Counted from the stretch's first letter, positions 5,703 to 14,709 are shown. The stretch: 26,147 nucleotides of DNA from an uncultured Agathobaculum sp. (GCA_934504345.1 CAKSVR010000032.1:1-26147); one strand, 5' to 3'. Numbers and translations: made by a program. Notes: generated from the letters alone by a model not told the origin.

Positions 5703-5718
5703 ATTAGCACCTGCTAAT
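5703..5718. promoter_or_regulatory. DtxR/IdeR-like operator before feoB
   Basis: ATTAG-N6-CTAAT inside the larger palindrome GGATTAGCACCTGCTAATTCC, starting 37 bp before the feoB ATG and only a few bases before its ribosome binding site. A separate promoter is not obvious (a T-rich stretch precedes it), so it may control read-through or a weak internal promoter. Confidence 0.55.
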
Positions 5719-5739
5719 TCCAAGAAAGGGGAAAAATCA

Positions 5740-8253
5740 ATGTCGATTCGTTTGGCACTTGCCGGCAACCCGAACTGCGGCAAGACGACGATGTTCAACG
5801 ACCTGACCGGCGCGACCCAGTACGTCGGCAACTGGCCGGGCGTTACCGTCGAGAAGAAGGAAGGCAAGTTCAAGGGTGATAAGGAAGTCCTCATCACCGA
5901 CCTGCCGGGCATCTACTCGCTCTCGCCGTACACGCTGGAGGAGGTCGTTGCCCGCGATTACCTCGTAAACGAGAAGCCCGAGGCCATTATGAACCTTGTC
6001 GATGCCTCCAACATCGAGCGCAACCTCTACCTGACGACCCAGCTGCTCGAGATGGGCATTCCGGTCGTTATCGCGCTGAACATGATGGATATTGTCAAGA
6101 AGCGCGGCGACAGCATCGATGTCAACAAGCTCTCCAAGGAGCTGGGCGTTCCGGTCGTTGAAACCGCAGCCATCAAGGGCGAGGGCACCAGGGCGCTGGT
6201 CGAGAGCGCCAAAAGGGCTGCCAAGGCAGGCAATGCACCCGCAAAGCGTGCGTTCGAGGGCACCATCGAGAACGCCGTCACCGAGATCGAGAAGCTCATC
6301 GCGGATGTGACCGACGAGGCACAGCGCCGCTGGTTCGCTGTCAAGCTGTTCGAGCGCGACAGCAAGGTACAGGCGCGCTTCACGCTCGGCAAGGACGTAC
6401 AGGACAAGATCGAGAAGCTCATTTCCGCCGTTGAGGAGGAGCTCGACGACGATGCCGAGTCCATCATCACCGACGCACGTTATCAGTACATCGGTAAGCT
6501 GGTCAAGGACTGCGTAAAGAAGAAAAAGACCGGCCTGTCCACCTCGGATAAGATCGACCATATCGTTACCAACCGCATCCTCGCTCTGCCGATCTTCGCA
6601 CTGGTAATGTGGCTGGTCTACTACGTTTCCGTATCCACCGCAGGCGGCATCTTCACCGACTGGGCGAATGACGGCGTGTTCGGCGATGGCTGGCACCTGT
6701 TCACCATCGGCGCTGCCGACTATGAGGAAGCAACCGCCGAGTACGACGACCAGTGCGCTCGCCGCGATGCATGGCTCGAGGCGGCTGACGAGGCCGGTAT
6801 CGACACCGCCGCGCTGACCGAGGCGCTCGAGGCCGAGGAGGCTGACGAAACCGCTATTGCTGATGCAGCTGCTGCCATCGAGGCAGACCCGGCTGCCGCA
6901 TCGGTTGTCGGCACTGCCGAGTTCGAGGACGAGGACTCCGGTGAGGTCACCACCGAGGACGTTGACCTCGCGGCCTTTGAACAGACCATGACCGCTGCGG
7001 AGCCGGACCCGGCTGACTTCGGTGTATGGGTTCCGGGTATCCCGGTGCTGCTGGAGAAGCTGTTCGCTTCCATGGGCGTTAACGAGGACGGCTGGGTTTA
7101 CAGCCTGGTTATGGACGGTATCGTTGCCGGTGTCGGCGCGGTGCTGGGCTTCGTTCCGCAGATGCTCATCCTGTTCTTCTTCCTCGCTATCCTCGAGGAC
7201 TGCGGCTACATGGCGCGTGTTGCGTTCATCATGGACCGTATCTTCAGAAAATTCGGCCTTTCGGGCAAGTCCTTTATCCCGATGCTGATCGGCTCCGGCT
7301 GCGGCGTACCGGCTGTCATGGCTTCCCGTACCATCGAGCAGGAGCGCGACCGCCGCATGACCATCATGACCACCTGCTTCGTACCGTGCGGCGCTAAGCT
7401 GCCGATCATCGCGATGTTCGCAGGCGCGTTCTTTGGCGGCTCCGGCACCATCGCATTCTCCGCTTACGTTCTGGGCGTGCTGTCCATCATCATCTCGGGC
7501 ATCATGCTCAAGAAGTTCAAGATCTTCACCGGCGACCCGGCTCCGTTCGTTATGGAGCTGCCGAGCTATCACGTTCCGACCGCAGGCAACGTATTCCGCT
7601 CCATGTGGGAGCGCGGCTCCTCCTTCATCAAGAAGGCAGGCACCGTTATCCTGCTGTCCACCATCGTAATGTGGTTCCTGCTTGGCTACGGCTGGGAGAA
7701 CGGCGCATTCGGTGCGGTTACGGACATCGATAATTCCGTTATCGCTCGTCTTGGCTCTGTCGTGGCTCCGATCTTCACGCTGCCGGGCTTCGGCAACTGG
7801 AAGGCAACCGTTGCTACCATCTCCGGTCTGGTTGCAAAGGAGAACGTCGTCGGCACGTTCGGTCAGCTTTACCACTTCGTCGGCGAGGTTGCCGAGGACG
7901 GCTCCGAGATCTGGAGCGAGCTGGCTGCGGACTTCACGCAGGTCGGCGCGTATGCCTTCATGGCGTTCAACCTGCTGTGCGCACCGTGCTTCGCGGCAAT
8001 GGGCGCCATCAAGCGTGAGATGAACAACGGCAAGTGGACTGCACTGGCCATCGGCTATATGTGCGTTTACGCTTACGTTGTATCCACCATCATCTATCAG
8101 ATCGGCGGCCTCGTAACCGGCGAGCTGACCTTCGGTGTCGGCACGGTCGTTGCCATCGCGTTCATCGCGCTGATCATCTTCCTGCTGTTCCGCAAGCCGT
8201 CCAAGGCTGACTCCACCGAGGGCCTGCGCCGCATGAGCGTTGACGCCAACTGA
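5740..8253 (+). CDS. feoB: Ferrous iron transporter FeoB (837 aa) with an acidic extracytoplasmic insertion
   Basis: GTP-dependent Fe(II) permease of the inner membrane. The G domain has GNPNCGKTT (residues 9-17), DLPG (54-57) and NMMD (114-117), then the helical GDI domain to about residue 270. The membrane part has the first helix at about 280-298 and the conserved Gate segments, including SGCGVPAVMASRTIEQERDRR and CFVPCGAKLPI. FeoB proteins are usually 650-800 residues. Here about 100 residues (325-428) rich in Glu, Asp and Ala and almost free of Lys are inserted after the first helix, probably outside the cell. AAAGGGG stands upstream of the ATG. The Cys-rich partner follows after 31 bp. 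Confidence 0.97.
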   Translation: MSIRLALAGNPNCGKTTMFNDLTGATQYVGNWPGVTVEKKEGKFKGDKEVLITDLPGIYSLSPYTLEEVVARDYLVNEKPEAIMNLVDASNIERNLYLTTQLLEMGIPVVIALNMMDIVKKRGDSIDVNKLSKELGVPVVETAAIKGEGTRALVESAKRAAKAGNAPAKRAFEGTIENAVTEIEKLIADVTDEAQRRWFAVKLFERDSKVQARFTLGKDVQDKIEKLISAVEEELDDDAESIITDARYQYIGKLVKDCVKKKKTGLSTSDKIDHIVTNRILALPIFALVMWLVYYVSVSTAGGIFTDWANDGVFGDGWHLFTIGAADYEEATAEYDDQCARRDAWLEAADEAGIDTAALTEALEAEEADETAIADAAAAIEADPAAASVVGTAEFEDEDSGEVTTEDVDLAAFEQTMTAAEPDPADFGVWVPGIPVLLEKLFASMGVNEDGWVYSLVMDGIVAGVGAVLGFVPQMLILFFFLAILEDCGYMARVAFIMDRIFRKFGLSGKSFIPMLIGSGCGVPAVMASRTIEQERDRRMTIMTTCFVPCGAKLPIIAMFAGAFFGGSGTIAFSAYVLGVLSIIISGIMLKKFKIFTGDPAPFVMELPSYHVPTAGNVFRSMWERGSSFIKKAGTVILLSTIVMWFLLGYGWENGAFGAVTDIDNSVIARLGSVVAPIFTLPGFGNWKATVATISGLVAKENVVGTFGQLYHFVGEVAEDGSEIWSELAADFTQVGAYAFMAFNLLCAPCFAAMGAIKREMNNGKWTALAIGYMCVYAYVVSTIIYQIGGLVTGELTFGVGTVVAIAFIALIIFLLFRKPSKADSTEGLRRMSVDAN

Positions 8254-8284
8254 TTTCTTTCGAATTTGAAAAGAGGCTTTCCCT

Positions 8285-8443
8285 ATGAGTATCGGTGATA
8301 TTATCCTTGCGTTGATCGTGCTGGTCGCCGTGTTCTTCGCGGTCCGTTCGGTGTTCGTCAAGAAGTCCGCCGGATGCAGCGGCGACTGCGCCCACTGCGG
8401 CGGCAGCTGTCACCACCATGACGCGCCTCCGAAAAAGAAATAA
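8285..8443 (+). CDS. FeoB-associated Cys-rich membrane peptide (52 aa)
   Basis: An N-terminal helix (residues 4-22, DIILALIVLVAVFFAV) is followed by a basic segment, then CSGDCAHCGGSCHHHD with four Cys and three His. This is the layout of the small FeoB-associated Cys-rich proteins, thought to help Fe(II) movement at the membrane, perhaps in place of FeoC. The AAAAGAGG site sits upstream of the ATG. It ends the feo transcript, just before a strong terminator. The Cys/His cluster would bind metal; the exact role in the family is not settled. Confidence 0.85.
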   Translation: MSIGDIILALIVLVAVFFAVRSVFVKKSAGCSGDCAHCGGSCHHHDAPPKKK

Positions 8444-8453
8444 GCACCTCTTG

Positions 8454-8486
8454 AAAACCGTCCCGCATTTGCGGGGCGGTTTTTTA
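8454..8486 (+). terminator. Terminator of the feo operon
   Basis: ACCGTCCCGC, ATTT loop, GCGGGGCGGT and then TTTTTT. Confidence 0.85.
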
Positions 8487-8521
8487 GTTAGGAGGTAGGA
8501 GTGGATGCTGGTGAATGTTTT

Positions 8522-8742
8522 CCGTAGGGCGCGACGACCCGGCGCGCCGAAACGTAACGATTTGCATTTGTAATGGACGATATACGCCCAACGTAAATGA
8601 TACCATCCGTAAATTCCACGCAATACGCCACCCCTATGGGATAACGTCTGCCGGTCGGTGGGAAACGGCGCGCCGGGTCGTACCCCAGGGCACCTTCTCT
8701 TGCGGCGTTGCCGCAATTCACCTTGTCGCGCCCTACGGGGGT
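8522..8742. repeat. Inverted pair of REP-like repeats (short and long forms)
   Basis: A short form (about 8522-8549, CGTAGGGCGCGACGACCCGG and onward) and a long form (8669-8742, with CCCCAGGGCACCTTCTC and CAATTCACCTTGTCGCG) face each other across 120 bp. The same short/long relation is seen at 2481-2747. No gene is visible between 8444 and 8806. Confidence 0.7.
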
Positions 8743-8806
8743 GTTTGCTCTTTCCCTTTGCATAGTTGCGTGCTATAATAAATCTGTATGACAGAAGGGG
8801 AGGTCG

Positions 8807-9499
8807 GTGCGTTTGCTGACGAAAAACCAACTGAAAATCCTCGCCATCGTCTGCATGACGTTTGACCACATCGGGTCCGCGTTTTTCCCGGATGCGGCCG
8901 CGCTGCGTATCATCGGGCGGCTGGCGTTCCCCATCTTCTCCTACTGCATCGCGGAGGGCTGCCGCTTCACGCACGACAGGGTGCGCTATCTCGGCGGCGT
9001 GCTCGGCTGCGGGCTGCTGTGCGTTATCGCGTTCCTCCCGGTCGGCGGGTTCTACGGCAACGCGCTCCTCACCATGAGTATGTCCATCGTGCTGCTGTAC
9101 ACCGTGCAGGCGTGGGAAAACAGCGGAAAATGCCGTTTCCTCGCGCTGACGGCGGTGCTCGCGGGCGCGTTTTACCTGCTCTGCCGCGTGTTTCCCATCG
9201 ATTACGGCTTCGCGGGCGTGCTCCTGCCGCTGTACGCGGAAATCGGGCGGCTGCTCGGGCTTCGTTTCTGCCTGCCGGAGAAAACCTGCGAGAGAGCCGG
9301 TTTTGCACTCGGTCTGCTGGCGCTTTCCGCCGTGACGGGCGGCGTGCAGCCGTGGTGCCTGCTGGCGCTCGTCCCAATCGGTCTGCTCGGCAGCGAGCGC
9401 GGCAAGCGGCGGATGAAGAATTTCTTCTACATTTACTATCCCGCACACCTCGCCGTTATCGGCGCGGTGCAGCTGGCGCTCGAGGCTCTGGCAGGATAG
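8807..9499 (+). CDS. TraX-like membrane acyltransferase family protein (230 aa)
   Basis: Begins MRLLTKNQLKILAIVCMTFDHIG, the hallmark of TraX-family proteins (named after the F-plasmid pilin acetylase), then GRLAFPIFSYCIAEGCRFT. There are roughly seven to eight hydrophobic helices. The start is GTG at 8807 with AAGGGGAGG just upstream; TATAAT at 8774-8779 is a likely -10, though no good -35 is seen. Length is normal. Chromosomal Firmicutes TraX-like proteins are not linked to conjugation and their substrate is unknown. It stands alone between the feo terminator and polA. Confidence 0.85.
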   Translation: MRLLTKNQLKILAIVCMTFDHIGSAFFPDAAALRIIGRLAFPIFSYCIAEGCRFTHDRVRYLGGVLGCGLLCVIAFLPVGGFYGNALLTMSMSIVLLYTVQAWENSGKCRFLALTAVLAGAFYLLCRVFPIDYGFAGVLLPLYAEIGRLLGLRFCLPEKTCERAGFALGLLALSAVTGGVQPWCLLALVPIGLLGSERGKRRMKNFFYIYYPAHLAVIGAVQLALEALAG

Positions 9500-9582
9500 C
9501 CGTTCGAACAGTGGAAGTGCAGCCAAAACTGTGGTATACTATATAATAATGCAACCTGTAATGATTTGTGAGGAAAATACAC

Positions 9583-12216
9583 ATGAAGATCATGGTGATA
9601 GACGGCAACAGCATACTCAACCGCGCGTTTTACGGTATCCGGCAGCTGACCAACCACGAGGGACTGCCCACCAACGCCGTATACGGCTTTCTGGCTACGC
9701 TGTTCAAATTACAGGACGAGGAGCGGCCTGACCGCACCATCGTCTGCTTTGACGTAAAGGAAAAGACCTTCCGCCACCTTAAATTCGACACCTACAAGGC
9801 CACCCGCAAGGGGATGCCGGATGAGCTGGCCGCCCAGCTGCCGCTGACAAAGCAGGTGCTCGATGCGCTGGGCATCGTCCGGTGCGAAAAGGCGGGCTAC
9901 GAGGCCGACGACCTGCTCGGCACCATCAGCCGCCGCGCGGACGAGCACGGCGACACCTGCGTGGTCGTCACCGGTGACAGGGACAGCCTCCAGCTGGTCG
10001 GCGGCGGCACGACCGTCATGCTCGTGTCCACCCGCATGGGCCAGACCACCTATCAGACCTACGACACGGAGGCATTCCGCGAGAAATACGGCTTCGACCC
10101 CATCCATCTCATCGACCTCAAGGCGCTCATGGGCGATTCCTCGGACAACATCCCGGGCGTGCCCGGCATCGGCGAAAAGACCGCCATGCAGCTCCTGCAC
10201 GACTTCGGCACGCTCGACGGCGTGTACGAGCATATCGAGGACGAGCGCATCAAAAAGGGCGCGCGCACCAAGCTGCAGAACGGCGAACAGTCCGCGCGGG
10301 ACAGCTTCTGGCTGGCGACCATCGACCGCAATGTGCCGCTCGAGCTGGATGTGGAGCACCTGCCCGCGCAGGACATCGACGAAACCGCGCTCTACGACCT
10401 GCTGACGCGGCTGGAGTTCAAGAATTTCATCAAGCGCTTCGACCTCTCCGGCGAGAGCGCCGCCGCGCCGCGCCTGCCCGCGCTCAAAAGCGAACGCATC
10501 GAGAACGCGCTCGAGGCGTTCAACCTGCTCGACTCGCTGACCGATGCCGGGCGCGTGTTCGCCATCGTGCCGGAAACGCTGGGCGCAATTTGCCTGCTGG
10601 ACGGTGACACCGCGCATATCCTGTTCGCGGAGAGCTTCGGTGCGGCATGGGATGACATCCTGCGCCGCCTGTTCGACGGCAGCCTGCCGCTCGTGCTGCA
10701 CGATGCGAAGGCCACCGTGCGGGCGCTGCTGCACCGCGGCCTCGACCCGCAGGGCATCGTGTTCGATACCGCCATCGCGGCCTATCTGCTCGACCCGACC
10801 CAGTCCGGCTACGACCTGCCGCGCCTTGCGCTCGCGTACTGCAATACCGAGCTGCCCGCGCTCGACCTCGACGATCCGGCCTCGGTTTCGCTGCTCGGCG
10901 GACAGGAGGACACCGAAAAGGCCGTCACGCAGTACCTCGGCGCGCTGCGCGCTATCTATGCCGAGGCCGCCGACCAGCTCGAACAGCTCGGTATGCGGAA
11001 GCTGTACTACGAGATCGAGCTGCCGCTCGTGCGCGTGCTGGCTGAGATGGAGCTGACCGGCTGTGCCGTTGCGCCGGACGAGCTGCGCGCCTTTGGCGAC
11101 AAGCTGGATGTCCGCATCCGCGACCTGACCGAGCAGATTTACCACGATGCGGACGGCGAGTTCAACATCAACAGCCCGAAGCAGCTCGGCGAGGTGCTGT
11201 TCGAAAAGCTCGGCCTGCCCGCACCGAAAAAGACCAAGACGGGGTATTCCACCAACGTGGATGTGCTCGAGCGCCTCACGGAGGAGCATCCCATCGTGCC
11301 GCGCATCCTCGAATACCGCAAGCTGACCAAGCTCAAGAGCACCTATGTCGAGGGTCTGCTCAAGGTCATCAGCCCGGAGGACGGGCGCATCCACACCCAC
11401 TTCCAGCAGACCGTGACGGCCACCGGCCGCCTGTCCTCGACCGACCCGAATTTGCAGAACATCCCGGTCCGCACCGAGCTCGGCCGCGAGCTGCGCCGGA
11501 TGTTCGTCGCGCCGGACGAAAACCATGTGCTCATCGATGCGGACTATTCGCAGATCGAGCTGCGCGTGCTGGCGCATATCTCGGGTGACGAGCATATGCT
11601 CTCGGCGTTCCGCAGCGGGCAGGACGTTCACGCCGCCACCGCCGCCAAGGTGTACCATGTGCCCATCGAGGAGGTCACGCCGCAGATGCGCTCCTCGTGC
11701 AAGGCGGTCAACTTCGGCATCGTGTACGGCATTTCGGACTTCTCTCTCGCGCAGGACATCGGCGTGAGCCGCAAGGAGGCGGGCGCGTTCATCAAGACCT
11801 ACCTCGACACCTACCCGGGCGTCAAGAAATATATGGATTCCATCAAGGAAACCGGCCGGGAGCAGGGCTATGTCACCACTCTGTTCGGCCGCCGCCGCGC
11901 ACTGCCCGAGCTGAAGAGCAAGAACTTCAACCTCCGCTCGTTCGGTGAGCGCGTGGCGATGAATACCCCGATCCAGGGCACCGCTGCCGACATTATCAAG
12001 ATTGCAATGGTGCGTGTCCGCGACCGCCTGCGGCGTGAGGGTCTGCAAAGCAGGCTCATTTTGCAGGTACACGATGAGCTCATCCTCGAATCGCCCAAGG
12101 AGGAGCAGGAAACCGCCATGCGCCTGCTGACCGAGGAGATGGAGAACGCATTCCCGATGGATGCGCCGCTCGTCGCGGAGGCGAAGGCGGGACGGAGCTG
12201 GTATGATACGAAATAA
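9583..12216 (+). CDS. polA: DNA polymerase I (877 aa)
   Basis: Repair and Okazaki-fragment polymerase. Residues 1 to about 290 are the 5'-3' nuclease (start MKIMVIDGNSILNRAFYGI, with YEADDLLGT, VTGDRDSLQL and GVPGIGEKTA). The middle region is 3'-5' exonuclease-like but lacks a visible Asp-x-Glu pair (it reads FAIVPETLGAICLLDG), keeping only FDTAIAAYLLDP; proofreading is probably absent, as in many Gram-positive Pol I. The polymerase has motif A DADYSQIELR (from residue 652), the O helix RSSCKAVNFGIVYG and motif C QVHDE (His830). The ATG at 9583 is preferred, with GAGGA upstream; an in-frame GTG at 9568 overlaps that site. A REP pair follows. Confidence 0.98.
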   Translation: MKIMVIDGNSILNRAFYGIRQLTNHEGLPTNAVYGFLATLFKLQDEERPDRTIVCFDVKEKTFRHLKFDTYKATRKGMPDELAAQLPLTKQVLDALGIVRCEKAGYEADDLLGTISRRADEHGDTCVVVTGDRDSLQLVGGGTTVMLVSTRMGQTTYQTYDTEAFREKYGFDPIHLIDLKALMGDSSDNIPGVPGIGEKTAMQLLHDFGTLDGVYEHIEDERIKKGARTKLQNGEQSARDSFWLATIDRNVPLELDVEHLPAQDIDETALYDLLTRLEFKNFIKRFDLSGESAAAPRLPALKSERIENALEAFNLLDSLTDAGRVFAIVPETLGAICLLDGDTAHILFAESFGAAWDDILRRLFDGSLPLVLHDAKATVRALLHRGLDPQGIVFDTAIAAYLLDPTQSGYDLPRLALAYCNTELPALDLDDPASVSLLGGQEDTEKAVTQYLGALRAIYAEAADQLEQLGMRKLYYEIELPLVRVLAEMELTGCAVAPDELRAFGDKLDVRIRDLTEQIYHDADGEFNINSPKQLGEVLFEKLGLPAPKKTKTGYSTNVDVLERLTEEHPIVPRILEYRKLTKLKSTYVEGLLKVISPEDGRIHTHFQQTVTATGRLSSTDPNLQNIPVRTELGRELRRMFVAPDENHVLIDADYSQIELRVLAHISGDEHMLSAFRSGQDVHAATAAKVYHVPIEEVTPQMRSSCKAVNFGIVYGISDFSLAQDIGVSRKEAGAFIKTYLDTYPGVKKYMDSIKETGREQGYVTTLFGRRRALPELKSKNFNLRSFGERVAMNTPIQGTAADIIKIAMVRVRDRLRREGLQSRLILQVHDELILESPKEEQETAMRLLTEEMENAFPMDAPLVAEAKAGRSWYDTK

Positions 12217-12238
12217 TTCAGCGCGTGATATATGCACC

Positions 12239-12320
12239 GTAGGGCGGGCTGCCCTCAGCCCGCCGCATTTAACGATATGCACCCATTTACAACGGCGGGA
12301 TGGGGTCATCCCGCCCTACG
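12239..12320. repeat. REP-like inverted pair
   Basis: GTAGGGCGGGCTGCCCTCAG and, 35 bp on, its partner ending CCCGCCCTACG. It is almost the same as 17945-18028. It separates polA from the next operon and could fold as a long hairpin. Confidence 0.7.
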
Positions 12321-12350
12321 AAATAGATCTCGAATGGGAGAAGAAATACA

Positions 12351-12782
12351 ATGGAAACGATAATTTTTATATGCACCGGCAATACCTGCCGTTCTCCGAT
12401 GGCGGAGGGGTTATTCCGCCATTTGGGCGGCGAGGCGGAAACCGGTCTGACGGCGGCCTCTGCCGGATTATACACGGAAAACGGTCTGCCGGCCTCGGCA
12501 AACGCCGTCGCGGCGGCGGCTGAGCGCGGCGCGGACATCTCGGCGCACCGTTCGCGGCAGTTAACGCCCGAAATGGTGCGTGAGGCGAACTATCTGGTCT
12601 GCATGACCGGCGCGCACTACGACCGCCTGTGCGAGCTGTTCCCGGAGGCGCGGGACAAGGTGTTCACGCTCCTGCCGGAGGACATTTCCGACCCGTTCGG
12701 CGGCGATCTGGAAACCTACCGCCGCGCGGCGGCGGAGATCGACCGCGGCGTGCGCGGCATCATCGCGAACCTGCGCCGATGA
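12351..12782 (+). CDS. Low-molecular-weight protein phosphatase, probably protein-arginine phosphatase (143 aa)
   Basis: The P-loop CTGNTCRS spans residues 8-15, with catalytic Cys8 and Arg14, and the general acid Asp is in the DISDPFGG loop. Thr12 replaces the Ile found in tyrosine phosphatases; in YwlE-type enzymes this Thr selects phosphoarginine, so the substrate is likely protein phosphoarginine. The stop overlaps the rimI start (ATGA). In B. subtilis ywlE lies near the t6A gene ywlC; here the link is to tsaD. No McsB kinase gene is present in the window. Tyrosine phosphatase activity is the alternative. Confidence 0.88.
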   Translation: METIIFICTGNTCRSPMAEGLFRHLGGEAETGLTAASAGLYTENGLPASANAVAAAAERGADISAHRSRQLTPEMVREANYLVCMTGAHYDRLCELFPEARDKVFTLLPEDISDPFGGDLETYRRAAAEIDRGVRGIIANLRR

Positions 12783-13210
12783 ACATCACGGCGATGCAGG
12801 AGCGCCATCTCGCGGCGCTGGCGGAGATAGAACGGGCGTGCTTTCACGCGCCGTGGAGCGAGAAAATGCTGCGCGAGGAGCTCGGCAAGGGCATTTTCCT
12901 CGCCGCAGAGCAGGACGGCGTGACGGCGGGCTATGTCGGCTGTCAGACCGTGCTCGACGAGGGCTACATCACGAATGTGGCCGTGTCGCCCGATTTCCGG
13001 CGGCAGGGCATCGCGCGGGCGCTCATCGAGGCGCTCCTCGCGAAAGCGCAGGAGAACGGACTGGCGTTCGTCACGCTCGAGGTGCGCGAGAGCAATGCAC
13101 CGGCGATAGCGCTCTATACCGGCGCGGGCTTTGTCCCGGTCGGAAAACGGAAGAATTTTTACAGCAATCCCACGGAAAACGCGGTTTTAATGACGATTTC
13201 ATTCACATAA
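12779..13210 (+). CDS. rimI: Ribosomal protein bS18 N-alpha-acetyltransferase RimI (143 aa)
   Basis: GNAT fold with the acetyl-CoA loop RRQGIARAL (about residues 78-86), the N-terminal ERACFHAPWSEKMLREEL typical of RimI, and the C-terminal NAPAIALYTGAGFVPVGKRKNFY. The start ATG overlaps the phosphatase stop by the ATGA arrangement, so translation is probably coupled. In many Firmicutes rimI stands between tsaB and tsaD; tsaB and tsaE are not seen here. Confidence 0.92.
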   Translation: MNITAMQERHLAALAEIERACFHAPWSEKMLREELGKGIFLAAEQDGVTAGYVGCQTVLDEGYITNVAVSPDFRRQGIARALIEALLAKAQENGLAFVTLEVRESNAPAIALYTGAGFVPVGKRKNFYSNPTENAVLMTISFT

Positions 13211-13223
13211 GGAGGACTTTGCC

Positions 13224-13679
13224 ATGCTGGAGCTTCGCTTTGTAAACGCTGAGAACACGGATTTTCACGACCTGACCGCCAAGCTGGACGAGTATTATTT
13301 CATGCTCGTCGGCGATGTCGAAAAGCGCTACGCCAAGTACAACCTGCCGCATCTGTTCAACTGCCGCGTGGTGGCGTATGAGGACGGAAAACCGGCGGGC
13401 TGCGGCGCGTGGAAGCAGATCGACGACACCACCTTTGAGGTCAAGCGCATCTACATCGCGCCGGAGTTCCGGAGAAAGGGCATCGCGAGCGCCGTCATCG
13501 CAGCCTTGGAGCAGGATGCGGCGCAGCACGGCCTGACCCGCGCCATCCTCGAGACCGCGACCATGACGGAGGATTCGGCGGCGCTGTATTTCAAGCTGGG
13601 CTATCACGAGATTTCGTACTACGGCAGTCCGGCGGGCGCGGAAAACTGCCGCTGCTTTGAGAAAACATTAGGAGAATAA
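13224..13679 (+). CDS. GNAT family N-acetyltransferase (151 aa)
   Basis: GNAT acetyl-CoA loop RRKGIASAVI (about residue 89), preceded by FEVKRIYIAPEFR and followed by YFKLGYHEI near the end. AAGGAGG stands upstream of the ATG. It starts 14 bp after rimI and ends 3 bp before tsaD, so it belongs to the same transcript. It is not a RimI paralogue in its N-terminus, which reads FVNAENTDFHDL. The substrate cannot be told. Confidence 0.88.
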   Translation: MLELRFVNAENTDFHDLTAKLDEYYFMLVGDVEKRYAKYNLPHLFNCRVVAYEDGKPAGCGAWKQIDDTTFEVKRIYIAPEFRRKGIASAVIAALEQDAAQHGLTRAILETATMTEDSAALYFKLGYHEISYYGSPAGAENCRCFEKTLGE

Positions 13680-13681
13680 CC

Positions 13682-14701
13682 ATGAGAATACTTGCAATCG
13701 AGTCCTCGTGCGATGAAACAGCAGCGGCTGTCATCGAGGACGGACGAAAGATTTTGTCGAGCGTGGTCGATACGCAGATCGCCACGCACGCGCTGTACGG
13801 CGGCGTTGTGCCGGAGATCGCCTCGCGGCGGCACATGGAGGCCGTTGTCCGCGTGACCGAGCAGGCGCTCCGGGATGCGGAGCTGGACAAGCACGAGGTC
13901 GATGCCGTGGCCGCGACCTGTGCGCCCGGTCTGATCGGCGCGCTGCTCGTCGGCGCGAACTTCGGCAAGTCGCTGGCGTTCGCGATGAACAAGCCGTTCA
14001 TCCCGGTACACCACATCCGCGGGCACATCGCGGCGACGTATCTGGCGTATCCCGAGCTCAAGCCGCCGTTTTTGACGCTCATTGCCTCGGGCGGCCACAG
14101 CGAGATCGTGATGGTGAAGAGCTACACCGAGTTCGAGATCCTCGGCGGCACGCGCGACGATGCGGCGGGCGAGGCGTTCGATAAGGTCGCGCGCGTGCTG
14201 GGCGTGGGCTATCCGGGCGGCCCGAAGATCGACAAGCTGGCGCAGGACGGCGATGCGAAGATGTACAGGCTGCCGGATTCGCATATCAAGGATGCGCCGC
14301 TGGACTTTTCGTTCTCGGGACTCAAGACGGCGGTCATCAATCTGGCGCACAACGCCGAGCAAAAGGGCGAAACCATCGACCGGAACGGTCTTGCGGCCTC
14401 GTTCTGCACGGCGGTGGTGCATACGCTCGTCCCGCGGCTGGAGATGGCCGTCAAGCAGACCCACGCACGGCGCGTTGTCTGCGCGGGCGGCGTTGCGGCC
14501 AATTCGTTCCTCCGCGCGGCCTTGCAGGACATGGCAAAGCGCGAGCACGTTCAGCTGTTCATGCCGCCGCTGCACCTGTGCGGCGATAACGCCGCCATGA
14601 TCGGCAGTCAGGCGTATTATGAGTATCAGGCCGGAGCACGGGGAAAAACGCTGCAAAATGCCTACGCGACGGCGGACATCGGGAAAGACATCTGCGACTG
14701 A
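13682..14701 (+). CDS. tsaD: tRNA N6-adenosine threonylcarbamoyltransferase TsaD (339 aa)
   Basis: Kae1/TsaD family enzyme that transfers threonylcarbamoyl to A37 of ANN-decoding tRNAs. It has ESSCDETAAAV (residues 7-17), the metal ligands His111 and His115 in HHIRGHIAATY, the ASGGHSEIV loop, and the CAGGVAANSFLR and CGDNAAMI motifs. Length matches the family. AGGAG lies upstream of the ATG. It is last in the phosphatase-rimI-GNAT-tsaD operon and is followed by a strong terminator. Confidence 0.98.
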   Translation: MRILAIESSCDETAAAVIEDGRKILSSVVDTQIATHALYGGVVPEIASRRHMEAVVRVTEQALRDAELDKHEVDAVAATCAPGLIGALLVGANFGKSLAFAMNKPFIPVHHIRGHIAATYLAYPELKPPFLTLIASGGHSEIVMVKSYTEFEILGGTRDDAAGEAFDKVARVLGVGYPGGPKIDKLAQDGDAKMYRLPDSHIKDAPLDFSFSGLKTAVINLAHNAEQKGETIDRNGLAASFCTAVVHTLVPRLEMAVKQTHARRVVCAGGVAANSFLRAALQDMAKREHVQLFMPPLHLCGDNAAMIGSQAYYEYQAGARGKTLQNAYATADIGKDICD

Positions 14702-14709
14702 ATAATTAG

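Noticed and set aside
5737..8361. An 874-codon minus-strand open frame opposite feoB
   Set aside because: The plus strand encodes FeoB with all G-domain motifs. The antisense frame is a by-product of codon bias.
9709..12309. Long minus-strand open frame opposite polA
   Set aside because: Same reason: polA motifs are intact on the plus strand and the antisense protein is low-complexity.
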